Shown here piece after piece: positions 1 to 14,477 of a stretch of 64,000 nucleotides of DNA. The notes beneath the pieces were generated by a model. It had not been told where the DNA came from and made no database searches. It saw only the letters and a program-made list of their open reading frames with translations. A program made the position numbers and the translations under genes. Numbering within the stretch: position 1 is the first letter of the stretch; every line of letters starts with the position of its first letter. The stretch is taken from positions 412,501-476,500 of the forward strand of contig JACVTC010000140.1 in the NCBI GenBank assembly GCA_016946835.1, given 5' to 3'. The DNA is from Neocallimastix lanati (nom. inval.) (Eukaryota; Neocallimastigomycota; Neocallimastigomycetes; Neocallimastigales; Neocallimastigaceae).

Positions 1-2305
1 TAATACATGAAGCTTTTTACATATATGCCTATAATGGATACTACTTTACCTCCAGCCATTTTCGTAAAAATAAATGGTTCTGATGATAATTGAGTAAAAC
101 CATTATTTTTTAAAAAGTTTGAAAAGAGAGAATACCAATATTTTTTAAAATGTTTGAAAAGAGAGAATACCATTATCAGTCTGATTATTTTAATCCATAT
201 GAGATCTTCTTTAATAATCAATAGCTATGTCCGTAATTCTTATCAATGGGAGGAATAGAAACATAAATTCTTTTGTTAAGAGGAGCATTAAGGTACGCAA
301 TAGCTATGTCCGTAATTCTTATCAGTGGGAGGAATAGAAACATAAATTCTTTTGTTAAGAGGAGCATTAAGGTACGTAGCTTTAATATCTAATTGCATTA
401 TATCTCATTAAAATTTAGAATCTATGATTAAAATTAGTTCTCAACTAAACTGAGGGTAGGTGAGTAAGTTAGATTGTAATCAGTAATATTAATTTATGTA
501 AATCCTATGACAACAAGTCGAGCTTTGTATTTTTTTATGTTATCTTTTTTATCTCTTTTAATAGTATAAACCTATTTAATTGATGTAGGGTAGGCTCCTT
601 GAGGAAGATGTTTTTTGAAAACCATAATTTTGTTGTCATAGAAGTTTTTTAGTTCACTATTCATTGTATTAATCAATGTACTTTTTCTTCGCATGAAATT
701 CATTGCTTATAAGTAATAGGTATTGTATTTTGAATATTTTCTTCTTCAATATTGTTTATAATGCAATTTTTTTTCTTTTAATTACTTTGTTTAATAAAGG
801 ATTTCTGGCCTTTTTAATTGAGAGAGTAAATCGGGTACCTGAGTTTTTTGTCTTCTTATTCATATCAGGGTCTTTTCTTTTTGAAGAATGTTTATTTAGT
901 AAATCCTTAGTATCAGTATTTGTGCCTTCGTGTTAAGAAGAAGAATCATTAACAGTTGACATAGTGATTTCCTCAAAATTTGAAGATAATTTGTTAATAA
1001 TAATATCATGACTGTAACAGTTTTCATAATTGTTATTAATATCTTCTTCATAGATTTGTTTTTGATAATTTTCATCTGTTATTTCTATATCCAAATTAGA
1101 TTTATTATCAAAATTATGATCAGATAGAATATTCGTACCATTTTCTTTATTTATTAGTGTGGTGTTAGATGAAGTAATTGAATTGTCATTTGTATAGTTA
1201 ATTTGCTCATCTTTTTGTATATTGACATTGTTAGAGTTGACTTGTTTATAATTGATAGTATTTGTATTATGATTGTTAGGTTTTTAAATTTTTTATCTTA
1301 TAATCTTTATTGATATGTAATGAATAATTATCACAATTGAAATGCTTTATTGAAGCATTATTAGTGTCAGCTTTGCTAAATGTTAATTTACCTTGTGCTA
1401 ATTCATAGAAAACAACTAGAAAACAAAAGTGTTCTAAGTGTCTTGTGATCAATAACAATGTAGCAGTTGGATTCAAAGGTAAAAAACAAGAAATACTCCT
1501 TTGATAGTATTGTTTTAGAACTTCATTTTATCATTTGAGAAATCTCTATAATAAGCTCTGCAACCAAAGACTTTTATATATTTCAAACTTGTTTGTTTGT
1601 TAGAAAAAAAATATTTCATCAAGGAATTTGTTTTCTAAATCTTTATGAGGAGCTTTATTAAATAATAAATTTTCATATTTTATATCGTAATCCCAAAACT
1701 TAATATCTCATATGCTCCATAATAGTAAAGACTTAGTTTGGATATGATTCTTTGTGTGTGAAGAGAGATAAATAATCCTTAATTTTTCAAATCTTCAAAG
1801 AATAGTATTGATGTTTCTAAGAATTTTAAAAGTTTCTTTAATTTCGGTTAAAGTATCCTTGCATTCACTAATAGTTTTTACTTTTTAACGAGTATAATCT
1901 TTCCATTTAAAATTGAATGTAGGCGGAATCGTTTCCTTTGTAGATTTCTTTAAAATTTTCCATAATTTCGAAAGCATTATTTAAGTTTTTAAAGCATCTT
2001 AAGGCATCCTTAGGAATGTTAGCAATGATGATAGCTGTCGCTAAAGAATTTTCAGAGATATCCTTCCTTGACTCAGTAGGGGTGATGCTTCCGGTTTTGT
2101 CATCAGCAGCGGCATTTAATTTTTTGCTCTGATTTGACTAATTATTTCTTCCTCAGTGTAGCTGTAGACCTCCTTAAAAGATAGAATATATTTAATAGAA
2201 AAGAACCAGTCATCGAAATTGTTCTTATTAAATTTATCTTCAGTCTTAATATAAAATTTGTGAAACATTTTTAACTGAGACTCTTTATCTTTTAGTCGTT
2301 TAAAG
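1..2305 (-). pseudogene. Decayed Ty1/copia retrotransposon (gag-int-RT), truncated by window edge
   Basis: Read on the minus strand this is a copia polyprotein in order. The gag start lies near 2268 and has the family signature around FNKNNFDDWFFSIKYIL. A GAG-pre-integrase-like stretch at 1276-1476 contains YELAQGKLTF, which resembles the usual CxxCxxGK context. An Asn-rich linker follows at about 937-1275. The reverse transcriptase N-half at about 160-665 shows KKYKARLVVIGFT, then YNLTYSPTLSL, then MQLDIKATYLNAPLNKRIYV, then LLKKISYGLK. These match copia RT blocks (KARLVARG, QLDVKTAFLNG, LKKSLYGLKQ). The frame is broken many times. Stops replace expected Gln (TAA), Arg (TGA) and Trp (TAG), and there are frameshifts. 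The rest of the RT and RNase H would lie left of the window. No LTR was identified near the gag end. It is certainly non-functional as read. Confidence 0.88.
219..376. repeat. 79-bp tandem duplication inside the copia RT relic
   Basis: Positions 219-297 and 298-376 are the same 79 bp with a single A/G difference seen. The unit covers the conserved YLNAPL motif of the RT. Since 79 is not a multiple of three, the duplication itself shifts the reading frame. It postdates insertion of the element and is recent, given near identity. Confidence 0.9.
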
Positions 2306-2537
2306 GTTTTATTATTAATTAAGGTTTACAATATTATTTATTTTATTAAATAATTTGGTAATTACAAAGTTATAAAAGGATAAAATTTTATCTTCTTTTA
2401 TACTAAATGTGGCTGATGTTAAATACAATGAAATTAATTTAGCAATGAAATAAATAAAGTACTTCAAATAAAACAAGATTTAATTATAATAACGAAATAA
2501 TTTAAGCATATATATTACACTTCATAATATTCTAACA

Positions 2538-2616
<79 letters not shown>

Positions 2617-2921
2617 ATATATTATAGTCAGGAATTTATATGTTTTTTTCAATTATGTCAACTTAATTAATATAATTTATTATAACGAGTATAAACAATT
2701 ATTTTAAATGATTTTTATTTTATTACATTGTGGCTTATAAATTAATTATATTACATTTTGTTTTAATACACATGCATTTGAAGCTTAATTTTCATATATT
2801 TCATGTATTCTAACATAATAAATATACTTAATAAATATATATTAGTAATAAAAGATAATAATAATAAAAGTAATTATATTTTAAATATAAAGTTTTTATA
2901 ATAAAATAAATGGAAAACAAA

Positions 2922-2982
<61 letters not shown>

Positions 2983-3095
2983 TAATAATTATAAAAATAG
3001 AATATACAAAAATTATTTTAATTATTATATGCTATTTCTATTTCATCCTTTCTAAGTCTCTAATTGTATTATTTCTGTTTTTCTTAGAGAGATTA
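2306..3095. repeat. Gene-free stretch with (AAAT)n and (AAT)n microsatellites
   Basis: An AAAT tetranucleotide array runs from about 2539 to 2619 and an AAT array from about 2926 to 2981. Between them, 2723-2812 carries a short dispersed sequence beginning with TGTGGCTTATA and ending in a TTCTAACATAATA-like motif, also found at 47199-47270. No coding potential was recognised. Confidence 0.8.
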
Positions 3096-3429
3096 TCACG
3101 TTGTATATGTCATACATAAAATAAAGAAAGTAAGATTTATTAGATAAATTAATATTATTATTACTAATAATATAGTGAATAGGTCATTTGGTGAAAATCG
3201 TGTTAATATTAGTAATTTTCTGAATAATAAGTGAGTAAATATATATGTGACGTGGTACAGATTATATAACTTCCTTCTTGATGGAAGACATGTAGACATT
3301 ATATATTTAAATTAAGGAATGGGACATTTTTATTTAATAGCCAAATCATTTCTGGTGATTATTCTCCTAACAGAAATTATATTTAGGGCTAGTACTCAAC
3401 AAGGATTGTTATTTCGACAGTATAAGTGT

Positions 3430-3745
3430 CATCTAACCAGGAACGTCAATGCTGAAAATGCAGTAAGCCAATGCCTTTGAAGGAGAAGTCCATAATTTAT
3501 TTCAGATAGTTAATTCAAACTCTAATCCTGAATAAGAATTCCTTTAAACAGAAATCTTACAATTTGGAGGTGAGGCTCGTTACATATAAACTTTTTCTGA
3601 ATTTATTTATACACTTTATTTTGAATATTACTTTTATTCCACATTACTATGTAAAATATAATTATGTTCAAATTGGACAAATAATATATATATATATATA
3701 TGTTAAAATTTCACAATTAGTGAAGCAATAAAAAAAAAAAAAAAA
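3430..3745 (+). pseudogene. LINE 3' end: ORF tail relic, 3' UTR and poly-A
   Basis: At about 3436-3480 the plus strand reads TRNVNAENAVSQ, matching TKSVNAEETVRQ at the C-terminus of the LINE relic near 44370. It is followed by a segment (3552-3745) sharing a GGAGGTGAGG motif, a TTCTGAATTTATTTATACAC motif, an AATTGGACAAATAATA motif and a terminal A-run with the copies at 34495 and 45781. The order ORF tail, conserved non-coding segment, poly-A is that of a non-LTR retrotransposon 3' terminus. Everything upstream of the tail has been lost or is unrecognisable. Confidence 0.6.
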
Positions 3746-4817
3746 ATTCTTTTCTTTGTTTAATAATAATTATAAAAAAAAGTATTTCATCATTTTTTAA
3801 AAAAATAATAGTGAACAATTTAATTTATTACGTATGTATGTAATTAGAAGTTATATATAGTATTAAATAAATTCTATTCAATACTATTAATAATTAATTA
3901 TTGTTGATTTCATATTTTCATTATTATTAATTTTATTAATTATAATGAAAATATAGTATATAGTTAACATCACTGTAATAAATAATTTTATAAATATTTT
4001 TTTCTTTTTAAAAAACAACACAAGAAAATACAATTTTTAAAGGAAAAATAATATAAATTATAGTTTGGAAAACTAGTTTTTATTATTATTATTATTATTA
4101 TTTTTTTTCATAAATTTGAAATAATGAAGTTTTAAGTTTTATTTTTTATTTTTTTTTTATTTAATTATAAAATTTTTTTTAATTATTTAATAATATTATT
4201 ATCCATTTAATTATCTTATATATTTAATATTATTGATATTTAAATATTTATCTATGAATATTTATTTATTATTATAAATTATACATATTTAATATGTACA
4301 ATAATTTAAAATTTATTTTTACTTTTATTATTCTATGAATATTTATTAAAAAAATATTAATTATTTTTATAATCCTAACATTTATTTACCATTAATAGTA
4401 AATAAAAGAAAGAATTTATAAATTCTGAAACTTCACTGATTTAATTTATTTATATTTTTATTCTGATAATATTATATATTAAAAGTTAAAAATATATAAA
4501 ATTTAATTTTTTTTTAAAAATAAAGTATTTAATAATAAAAATTTATCTATCTTGTAAGATAATTAAATATGTATTTTTTTTTTAATTTTATTTAAAAATT
4601 ATATATCTTTCTATTTTATTACATCTTAAAATTCTTTATTTATGAAATTCTTAATATTTTGTATACTAAAGTAATTTTTCTTTTAATTATTATTATTTTT
4701 AAAAAAAGAAAGAAAAGCAATAATAACAAATATTTATTATATATTTAAATTATTAATTGTTATTAATAAGCTTTTTCACCTTTTTAAGAATGAATTTTAT
4801 TTTTTAATTTTTTTTAT

Positions 4818-4858
<41 letters not shown>

Positions 4859-6254
4859 AATGAAGATGGCTTTTTAATTATAGTCTAAAAACAATTTTAT
4901 TTATAATAATTTATATTATTTTATAGATAATATATAAATTATCATATATAAATTAGTTCATATATAGGTTTTATATAATAATTATTATCAATAATTATTT
5001 TTATTAATAAAGAAAAGTTATTTGTTCAAATTTAATTAGATTATTATTAATTTTATTAATAATAATAATTATAAATTATTTTTTGATAGTATACAATTAA
5101 TAATTAAAGAAAAAAGCCTTTTTTTAAAAAGATATAAAAAAGATATAAAATTTTTAGTAAAAAATATAAGCTTTACTATTATTATTATTACTATTACTAT
5201 TTTATTTAAATATATATATTTTTTGTTTTGTTTTATTAAATAATTTACATCATATAATTTATAATGTATAGTATATTAATTATTATTTCGAAATAATAAA
5301 GTTTAGTATAAATACAATTTTTTTAAAAAATTATTATTATTAATATATTTTATTTATTCTTTATTTTTTTGCAATATAGAATTAAATTTTTCGGCATTTT
5401 TTTTTTTTATTTAATAAAAAAATTAAAATTATAATATGACCGAATGAATGGATAATTAAATATACTATCTGAATAAAGAATAGATAAAGTTGATATTTCT
5501 TTTTTGAGATAATTATAATAATTAAAGCAATTAATTTATTGGTGTAATTCTAAATTAAATAATCAAAATACTAATAAAATTTAGAAATAATAAAAATTGT
5601 GATAATTAAGAAATAGTAATAAAAAAATATATTTATTTATATTATTTTTATTATATATCACATTTGTTTCTAATAAATGAGGAATAGTTATAATTTATAG
5701 TTTATCAATATTATTTAATATATAAAACGATTTAATTATAAAAATATATAAATTATATAAATTATTAATAACTTCAAATCATCAAAGTAATAGTAGTTAC
5801 TGTTTTTAATAATATATTAATTCTTCCTATTTATTTGCAAATATATTTCATTAATAGAATCTATATCTATTTTAATTTATTTAATTTATTTATATTATAT
5901 ATATAATGAAACAAAATAAATAATATATATATTAATATTAAAAAAAAAAAAATTAAAAGAACATTAAATTGCTTAAATTTTAGATTTTATTTTTATTTTA
6001 TTTATTTTATTTTTAATTTTATATTGTATCTCTTTTGTTTAATTTGTTCGCTTCTTAAATGAAAAATTAAAAATTTTTTAGAAATATTTATTTATATGTT
6101 TTATTAATATATTATTATTATTTTTATTATAATTTTTATAGATATAAAATTAATAAATTAATAAATTTTATTATTAAATTTTAATAATAATATTATTAAC
6201 TATTATAAATAATATATATTTATTTAATTTATATATTATGTTTTATAATGTTTT

Positions 6255-6420
6255 TTTTTTTTTTTTTTTTTTTTTATTTTATTTTATTTTATTTTATTTT
6301 ATTTTATTTTATTTTATTTTATTCAATCTGTACTTTATATTCATATTTCTATTATTTATTTTATTTTATTTTTATTTTTATTTTTATTATTATTTTTATT
6401 TTTATTTTATTTTATTTTTG
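6255..6420. repeat. (TTTTA)n array with embedded unique core
   Basis: A T-run followed by TTTTA repeats encloses a core starting ATTCAATCTGTACTT and ending CTATTATTTATT, after which pentamer/hexamer repeats resume. The same core, flanked by TTTTA repeats on both sides, occurs at about 52784-52996. Confidence 0.8.
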
Positions 6421-7381
6421 AAATTGATCTTTACTTCGGTTATCCTTTTTAGGAAAAAATGTCAACATTTTCTTTAATGAACAATTAAATATTAATAAAA
6501 ATAAATTCAGAATAATATTAATTTTCATGAATAAAAATTTCAAAATGTTAAGTAAAAAAACAGAAGAAATTAAAGTTTTGTAGTTTATTATTAATTAAAG
6601 TTAATAGTAAAATTTCACCAATAAAAGCATTGATGTTTTTTTTTTTTTTTATTATTTTTTTTTTTAAAAAAATGTTTCACTTATAAGAAATATGTAAAAG
6701 ATGAAAATAATATGAAAATAAAGTATTTATTGATATTAGCCAATAAAATTAATGAATTTTAATATTATTTAAATGACCTTTAAATGCTTTAAATGAATGT
6801 TTAATAAATTACTTATTTATTATATATAAAATAATATGATAAATAATTAAAATTTAAATATATAAAATAAACAATGAATAAATATTAAATAATACATAAA
6901 TAATATTGTATGTATTATATTTTAATAAATATATAACAAAGACATAAATTTATTATATTAATAATATGTATTGTAAATTATTTTAAGTTATATCGATTAT
7001 TTTCTAATATTTATTTTACAGTTTTTTATAAAAATAAAAATGAATTGTGAATAATCTGATACCTTTTTCTTTTTAGAATAAAAAAGTACTTTATAATTAA
7101 TCAAATTTAATTAAATTGCTATAATAAAATAGAATTATTTCCATTTTTTTTCTTATTATATTTATTATATATTACAAATATATACAAATATAATTTAGTT
7201 AGCATTTTAGAAATAATTTTAAAGTATTATAATAAATTATGTAAATAAAGTGGGATATAATTTTTCAATTAAATATTTAAATTCTATTTTTTTTATAATA
7301 AGAGTTTGTAAATTATTAATTTTTTTATTTTTAATTTTTAAATTCTAAACTTTCAATTTTTAATATTCATTTCATTTTTTT

Positions 7382-7421
<40 letters not shown>

Positions 7422-8398
7422 GCAAAGTCATATTCATTATCTATAATAATATATATATAATCAATTTTTTTAAACCAATAATCATGAGAAAAATATAATA
7501 ATATTATTAAGAATTAAATAATAGTTATAATTACAATAATAGTAATAAAATGATAATAATATGTAAATTATTTAATTTGTTTAACTTTTAATTTTCAATA
7601 CTTATATTTATTTTTTTTTTATTATTATTATTATTTTTTTTTTTTTGAAGAAGTCACATTCATTGTCGATAATAAAAAAATTATATAACTAATTTTATTA
7701 AACTGATATTCAGTAATCATGAGAAAATTTAATAACAATATGTATAATTAATAATAGTTATAGTTGTAATATTAGTAATAAAATGATAATAATATGTTGA
7801 TTTTTTTTCTAATTTTTAACATTTCATATTAAAAAAGTAATTTATAATAGTCAACTTTCTTTTTTATTTCTTTTTATTATTTTTAATATCTCATATTAGC
7901 GAAAGTAAATTTTGATGGTAAACTTTTTTTTTTCTTAATATTAAAAATCTCATAAAGAAAGTAATTTGTTTAGTAATTTTTTTTAACCTATTTTTACTAT
8001 CATAAATTATTAAAAAAAAATTATATTAAATAAAAATGATTATTAGTATTTTATACATTTATATTATATAAATGAAAATCCAAGATCAATTTGAAAATTT
8101 AATACTTTTTAATAGAGTTATATATATATTTTTAACTTGAACATGATTGTATAATTCATTTATTAATAAATAAGTAAATATTGAAATTAATATAATAATT
8201 AAAATTTATTTTGACCAAGATATATTATAAATTTATAATTTTTAAATAATATAAATATTAATTATTATAGTTGAATAATAAAAAGTTTATTATTATTTTT
8301 TATTAATTTATATTATCTTCATTGTTGTTATATATATTATTAGTTAATGGATGATAGTATTGCCAAGACTAAAAATATTATTCTTAATAATTAATTAT

Positions 8399-8532
<134 letters not shown>

Positions 8533-8988
8533 GATATCATAATAATAGCTTGATTGTAATTACAGGTCATTTATTTTAATTATTAATTAAACGACTAAAC
8601 GTTTTATACTTTTTAGTGTATACCATCAAATGATATTAGAAATTATTTAAATTATTTAATATATATTATTTATATAAAAAAAGATAAAAATTTTTGATTA
8701 ATTTTTTTATTACTTTATTTCAAATATCAGATTGAATATAAAAGTTTTATTTTTATTTGTTTATATGGTATTTCTTTTTTCTTTTCATTTTTATTTTTAT
8801 TTGTTTGATTTTATTTTTATTTTTTTTTAATTTTAATTTATTTTTATGGTATTTCTTTTTTCTTTTCATTTTCATTTTTATTTATTTTATTTTATTTTTA
8901 TTTTTTTAATTTTAATTTCATATTAATTAAAAAAAAAGAAGTTAATCAATTTCTTTTATTTAATTATGATTAAATATTTTAAAATTTA

Positions 8989-9044
<56 letters not shown>

Positions 9045-10671
9045 AATAAAATTTCTAGTGAAAATTTAATAGGTTTAATAATGTTTATATTTATATATTA
9101 AAATCAGTAAATATTCATATAAATAAGTATAACATGGATGAAATAAGTAATAATGAATGTTAATAAAAATTATCATTCATTATTATTTATTTCATAATTA
9201 ATAATAAAATTTTATAATTAATAATTAGTAATTAATAATTTAAAATTAATAGTTAATGTTATATGATTAATATATAATATGTTTAAAAATTAATAATAAA
9301 TAATTATTAATATTTATAGTTAATAATAATTAAATAATTAATAGTCATTAATAATTAATAAAACAATTTTCAATAATTAATAAAGTTATAAATTAATGTA
9401 CTAATCTTACAATAAAATATTTAACAAAAAATTTTTATTTTATGAAAAAAAAATGCGGCCTTTTTTTTTTATATGAGAGTATCCAATAATAATATTGTAA
9501 TTTAAAAAAATAAATAAATTGAATAATTTAAGATAATGATAAAGTAAATAATAAATTTAAATTAATCATGTAATAAAAATTAATAAGATAAATGAATAAA
9601 AAATAAAAAATAAAAAATAAAATAATTTTTAAAAAAATGTGAAAAAAATTTGTCTCAACAAACTAAATTAATAGATAAATTAAATCATATAATAATTAAA
9701 AGATAAATAAATAAATATATTAATAAATAAATATATTAATAAATTATTATGGTGATAATTAATTATTTTAATTAATAATAGTAATAAATGTTATTTATAA
9801 TAAAAATATATATTGTTATAGGACAATGGAGTAATAGATAATAATTAAGATTCAACATTTTAATTATAGTTTTCATATGATTTTATTAAAATTTAATTAA
9901 TAAATAAACATCAATAATTTAATAGCCTTGTATGATAATATAATTATTTAAATAATATGTAAATAAAAGTAATGTTGTACAATTTTTTTTAAATTACATT
10001 AAAAGTGGATATTTTTGGATATATTAAAAAAAAATTATGATTTTTTATATTTATTTATATTTATAATCTTTTTATTTTATTAATAAATCAGGTTACTTGA
10101 TTAATCAATTAATAAAAATTAAATGTTTATAATTTAATAATGTGTTAAAAAAAAATAAAAAATGAAAATGAAAATATAGAATAATAAAATTAAAATTGAA
10201 AAAAAAAAGAATAAAAAAAAAAGAATAATAGAAATTGAAAAAAAAAGAGTAAAATTAAAAATAAAATAAAATAAAAATATAATAAAATAAAGATAAAATA
10301 AAATAAAAATTTACAAAATATATTTTTTTTGGTTAAATTATTAATTAAAATTTGTTTTTAATATTTTGTATTGATTTTAATTATTAGTGTTCAAATTTAA
10401 CTTGGTTAGATTTGTACTTATATATCAAATGAGGTCTAATGACCTATAAGCATAAAACATAATTTGAATAAAGATTAAATTTAACTAAAAAAATGAAATT
10501 AAAATTTAAATGAAAAAATAAAAATGAAAATATTAAAAATTAACTAAAAAATAAAAATTTATATTATTAAATATGAAATTAAAAATAAAATAAAAATTAA
10601 TATAAAAATAAAAATTTAAAATAATTGTATACATATATATAAAAGGTGAAAAAAAATATAATATCATTAAA

Positions 10672-10717
<46 letters not shown>

Positions 10718-12960
10718 AATCTATATACGTAAATATTTCTTTTTATATAGGATGAAATATTGTATTTGAATAAGTAGTTAAAAAATATGAAACTAACAAA
10801 GATAAAAAAGAAAGAAAATTTTCTTAGTGTAAAATATTTTTGAAATATGCAGCTAATTCCTTTTACTATATATTATTATTATTGTTTATTTAAAAAAAAT
10901 AATTTTTTTTATTATCAATATTAATTTATCAATTATGACTTTTTTTAATAAATAAGAAAATAATAAATAAATTAATATCAATGAATATTGATTTAAATTA
11001 ATATTTCATAATAATAAATGTTTTTAGAAATACAAAAAAGAAATATTAATTTTACTATCATTATTTAATAATTATCATTAATTATTTAAAATGAAAAATT
11101 TGATGAATGTAAATTTTTGTTATGATGATACTAAATTCATTATTTATTAACTTTTTATAATATATATTAAATATATATATATATTTTTGTTATTTTATTT
11201 TTAAATTTCATATATAAAAATTATGTTTTAATAAATAATAGAAGAGAATAAATAATGTGGTTTACCTATTCTTTTTAAATATATTAAATCCATATTGAAC
11301 TTAATTAGTGTAAGGTTATATATTATAAAATATAAATAAAAAATATTACGAAACGTATTTATTATTAATTTAACCAATCTAATTTTCACTCTAAATTTTT
11401 TTTATTTCATCAGTTGTAATTAAAATTATTTATTTAATTTAATCAAAGGACTTATTTTTATTTTTTCATCGATAATATGAATATGAATATTATTGATTAT
11501 TTTATTGATTTGTTCTTTTTTTTTTTTTTTTTAGTTCTTTTTTATTTTTAGTTACTATATTAATTTTGGTCTAGTATTCTAGTATAGTATGATTATTTTT
11601 TATTATATATTTAATAGTATTTTTTATTAATATACATTTAATATATTATACAAAAGAAGTTATATATTTGCCACTATAATAAATTATAATATATATTTTT
11701 ATTAAAAAAGAGTAAAACATTTTTTTAATATATTACACGATATATTGATTTTAATATATATAGTTATTAATTAATATAGTTTATACTATTTTAATACTAA
11801 TTATATACTCCTATATTATAACATTAATATATTTTTATATAGTAATTTAATAAAAAAATACCAATAAATGCATATTTATTTAAATATTAATCTTTATTAT
11901 ATTTAATTAAGTTCAAAATTTCATTTATTAATTTAATTAATTGAGATAAAAATTAGATTAAGAAGCTTATTTAATAATAATATATGATAAAAAACTCTAA
12001 ATTATAGTAAAAATATTCGATTGAACTAGAATAAAAAAAATAAGAAATTCATATATTAAATAATATTTATATAAATATAATATATAATTAAATATTTAAT
12101 AAATTATTTAATATATAATAAATATAATATATAAATATATAAAAATATATTAAAATCAAATCATGAAAAATAGTATTAATTATATATTAAAAAGTTTTTT
12201 AATCAAAATATAAATTTTATATATAAATAATTTAATAAAAATATATATAATATTTGTATTAATATAAACTATAATATATAATATATATTGCATTATATAT
12301 TAATACTACAAATTAATATACTCAATATATTAATACTACAAATTAATATACTCAATATATTAGTTTATAATGATAATATATTAAATTAAATTAATATTTC
12401 TAATAATAATATTTTAATATGGTAAATTATAAAAGTGTATATTTAAAAAATATTTTAATTTTTATTTTATATAAATATAGTTTTTTTCCTTCAAAAAAAT
12501 TTTTTCAAATCGAAATTAAAAAATAGTTTTTTTCTAAAAATTAATATTTAAAATTAAATAAAAAGGTATATAATTTGAGAATTAGTAGTAGTTTATTCTT
12601 ATTTTATTAATTTATATAAATATTTTGTTAATATAATATATTGTAGTTACGTTTTACTAAAAAGTTTAAAATAATATTTATTTTTATATGTCGTTAGTAC
12701 TATAAAAAATTTCTTAAAATTATAGAAGTAAAATCAAAAATCAATAATATTATAGAAAAAAGAAATAAATATACAGTAAAAATAATTTATTTCTTTTTTA
12801 TTTGCTAAATAAAGCTTTTTAAATAAAAATAAATTAAATAATTACCAAATAAAAGTTAATTATAGTAACATAAAAAAAATAGTTCGATAATAAAGGAAGA
12901 TAAAATAAAGCATAAAGTAAAATTTTAAAACCATAATATATATATATAACATCAACCGAA

Positions 12961-13878
12961 ATGACAAAACTTGAAATTGAAAGTTCAGTCGATTTAATAA
13001 ACAATTTATTATTAAATTTGGACAACTTAAGAGTACAAAATGAAACCAATAAATATCAAGAAAACGTTAACTTAAGTTTACAAGATCAATTAGATATATT
13101 AAAATATGAAGCCCAAAGACTTACTAACCAATATACCCAAAGTGATATTAAGAATAATAAATCAAAGAAGATACCTCCACCAATTATCACTGGAAAAAAA
13201 GGAAACTGTCAAACCATTGATGATCTTTTATTTGAACTTAATAATGTTTCAGTAAAAGCTTATGGTAATAATCAAACCCCATCCTCAAAGAGTAGTAGGG
13301 GTAAAAAGAGTCAAGGTTCATTTGTGGATCCAAGACGTTATTCTGATCCATATAAATACACTATCTTATCTACATTAGATGAATCTGAAGATGGTGAAGA
13401 AGAAGAATCAATCTATACTCTTAAAACTCCATCTACTGCTATACCATATTACAGTAGAAAGAAGAATAATAATCTTAAGGTACCAGGTGTCTGTTTAACT
13501 CCAAAGTCAGCTGGTGTTGTGGTAAGAAATCGTTCCTATTCTCAACCAGAAAGTTGTACTTATAATAGATCACCCTTAAGTGACAATATTCCTTTAAAGT
13601 TAAATATGGAACAAAATGACAGAACTTCAACAAAGTATCTTATGAAAATTCATAACAGTATCAATACTGAAAAGAAAACTAATACAGATTTCTATAAGCC
13701 ACCAAGATCTTCCTCCATTAGTAAACATACCTTTATTCCTGAAGGTTACAACAGTAGTGATTCATCTGATTCTGAATACAAAATGGATAAAAATATGTAT
13801 GTAACAAGAAGAGGGAAAATGGGCTTAGGAAGCAAGCCATCATTTCAATCTGATAGAACTTTGGTTAACGAAGAATGA
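12961..13878 (+). CDS. Hypothetical single-exon protein, 305 aa
   Basis: An uninterrupted frame of 305 codons whose base composition is far richer in G and C than its surroundings, so it is very likely a real gene. I do not recognise the family. Residues about 1-60 (LINNLLLNLDNLRVQ onward, rich in Leu, Asn, Gln and Glu) look helical or coiled-coil. The rest is probably disordered: a basic/Ser patch (SSKSSRGKKSQ), an acidic run ESEDGEEEES near residue 140, a YYSRKKNNN patch, and a Ser/Asp-rich C-terminal segment (NSSDSSDSEYK). No signal peptide or membrane segment is visible. The start ATG follows A-rich leader sequence, and no upstream exon was found. It could be a cytoskeletal or signalling scaffold, but nothing in the sequence proves that. 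Confidence 0.8.
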   Translation: MTKLEIESSVDLINNLLLNLDNLRVQNETNKYQENVNLSLQDQLDILKYEAQRLTNQYTQSDIKNNKSKKIPPPIITGKKGNCQTIDDLLFELNNVSVKAYGNNQTPSSKSSRGKKSQGSFVDPRRYSDPYKYTILSTLDESEDGEEEESIYTLKTPSTAIPYYSRKKNNNLKVPGVCLTPKSAGVVVRNRSYSQPESCTYNRSPLSDNIPLKLNMEQNDRTSTKYLMKIHNSINTEKKTNTDFYKPPRSSSISKHTFIPEGYNSSDSSDSEYKMDKNMYVTRRGKMGLGSKPSFQSDRTLVNEE

Positions 13879-14428
13879 AATTTTTAATAAATTAATAATT
13901 TTTTATTAAAAATTAACAACATATTAATTATAATTAATAATATTGATATTAATAATAAGCAAATTATTATTTAATATTTATTTTTTTGAAATTATAATTA
14001 AATTGAAAATAATTTATAAATTTTTCTTTAAATATTTAATAATTAAAGGAAAAAGTTTTTTTTTAACAAAAAAAAAAAAAAAAAAAAAATAATAATAAAT
14101 TATTAAAAATTATTATAGAATTATTCTTTATATAATTATTATTAAATATATAAAGAATTAAAAAATATTAGAGTATAAAATAAAACAAAAATAAACAAAA
14201 TTATTCTTTATATAATTATTATTAAATATATAAAGAATTAAAAAATATTATAAAATAAAACAAAAACAAACAGAAATATTCTTTATATAATTATAATTAA
14301 ATATATAAAGAATTAAAAAATAATTAGAATATAAAATGAAACAAAAACAAACAGAAATAATTTTTATATAATTATTAAAAATAACAAAAACAAACAAACA
14401 AAAAAAAAAGAAACAAAAACAAGAATAA

Positions 14429-14477
<49 letters not shown>

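Noticed and set aside
703-936. 77-codon plus-strand frame
   Set aside because: Lies antisense to the copia linker/RT region and has no family resemblance.
1-2305. Variant genetic code with TAA/TAG as Gln
   Set aside because: In-frame TAA/TAG/TGA occur only in decayed relics. LSM8, BDP1, GDI, PEN-2 and gag all end normally at TAA or TAG with no internal ones.
3096-3299. 67-codon minus-strand frame
   Set aside because: Hydrophobic chance composition. Another frame here (YNVIISLRKTEIIQLE) hints at a relic but could not be tied to any family.
6238-6477. 79-codon Phe/Tyr/Leu-rich frame
   Set aside because: Translation of a T-run and TTTTA microsatellite. The frame at 52777-53025 is rejected for the same reason.
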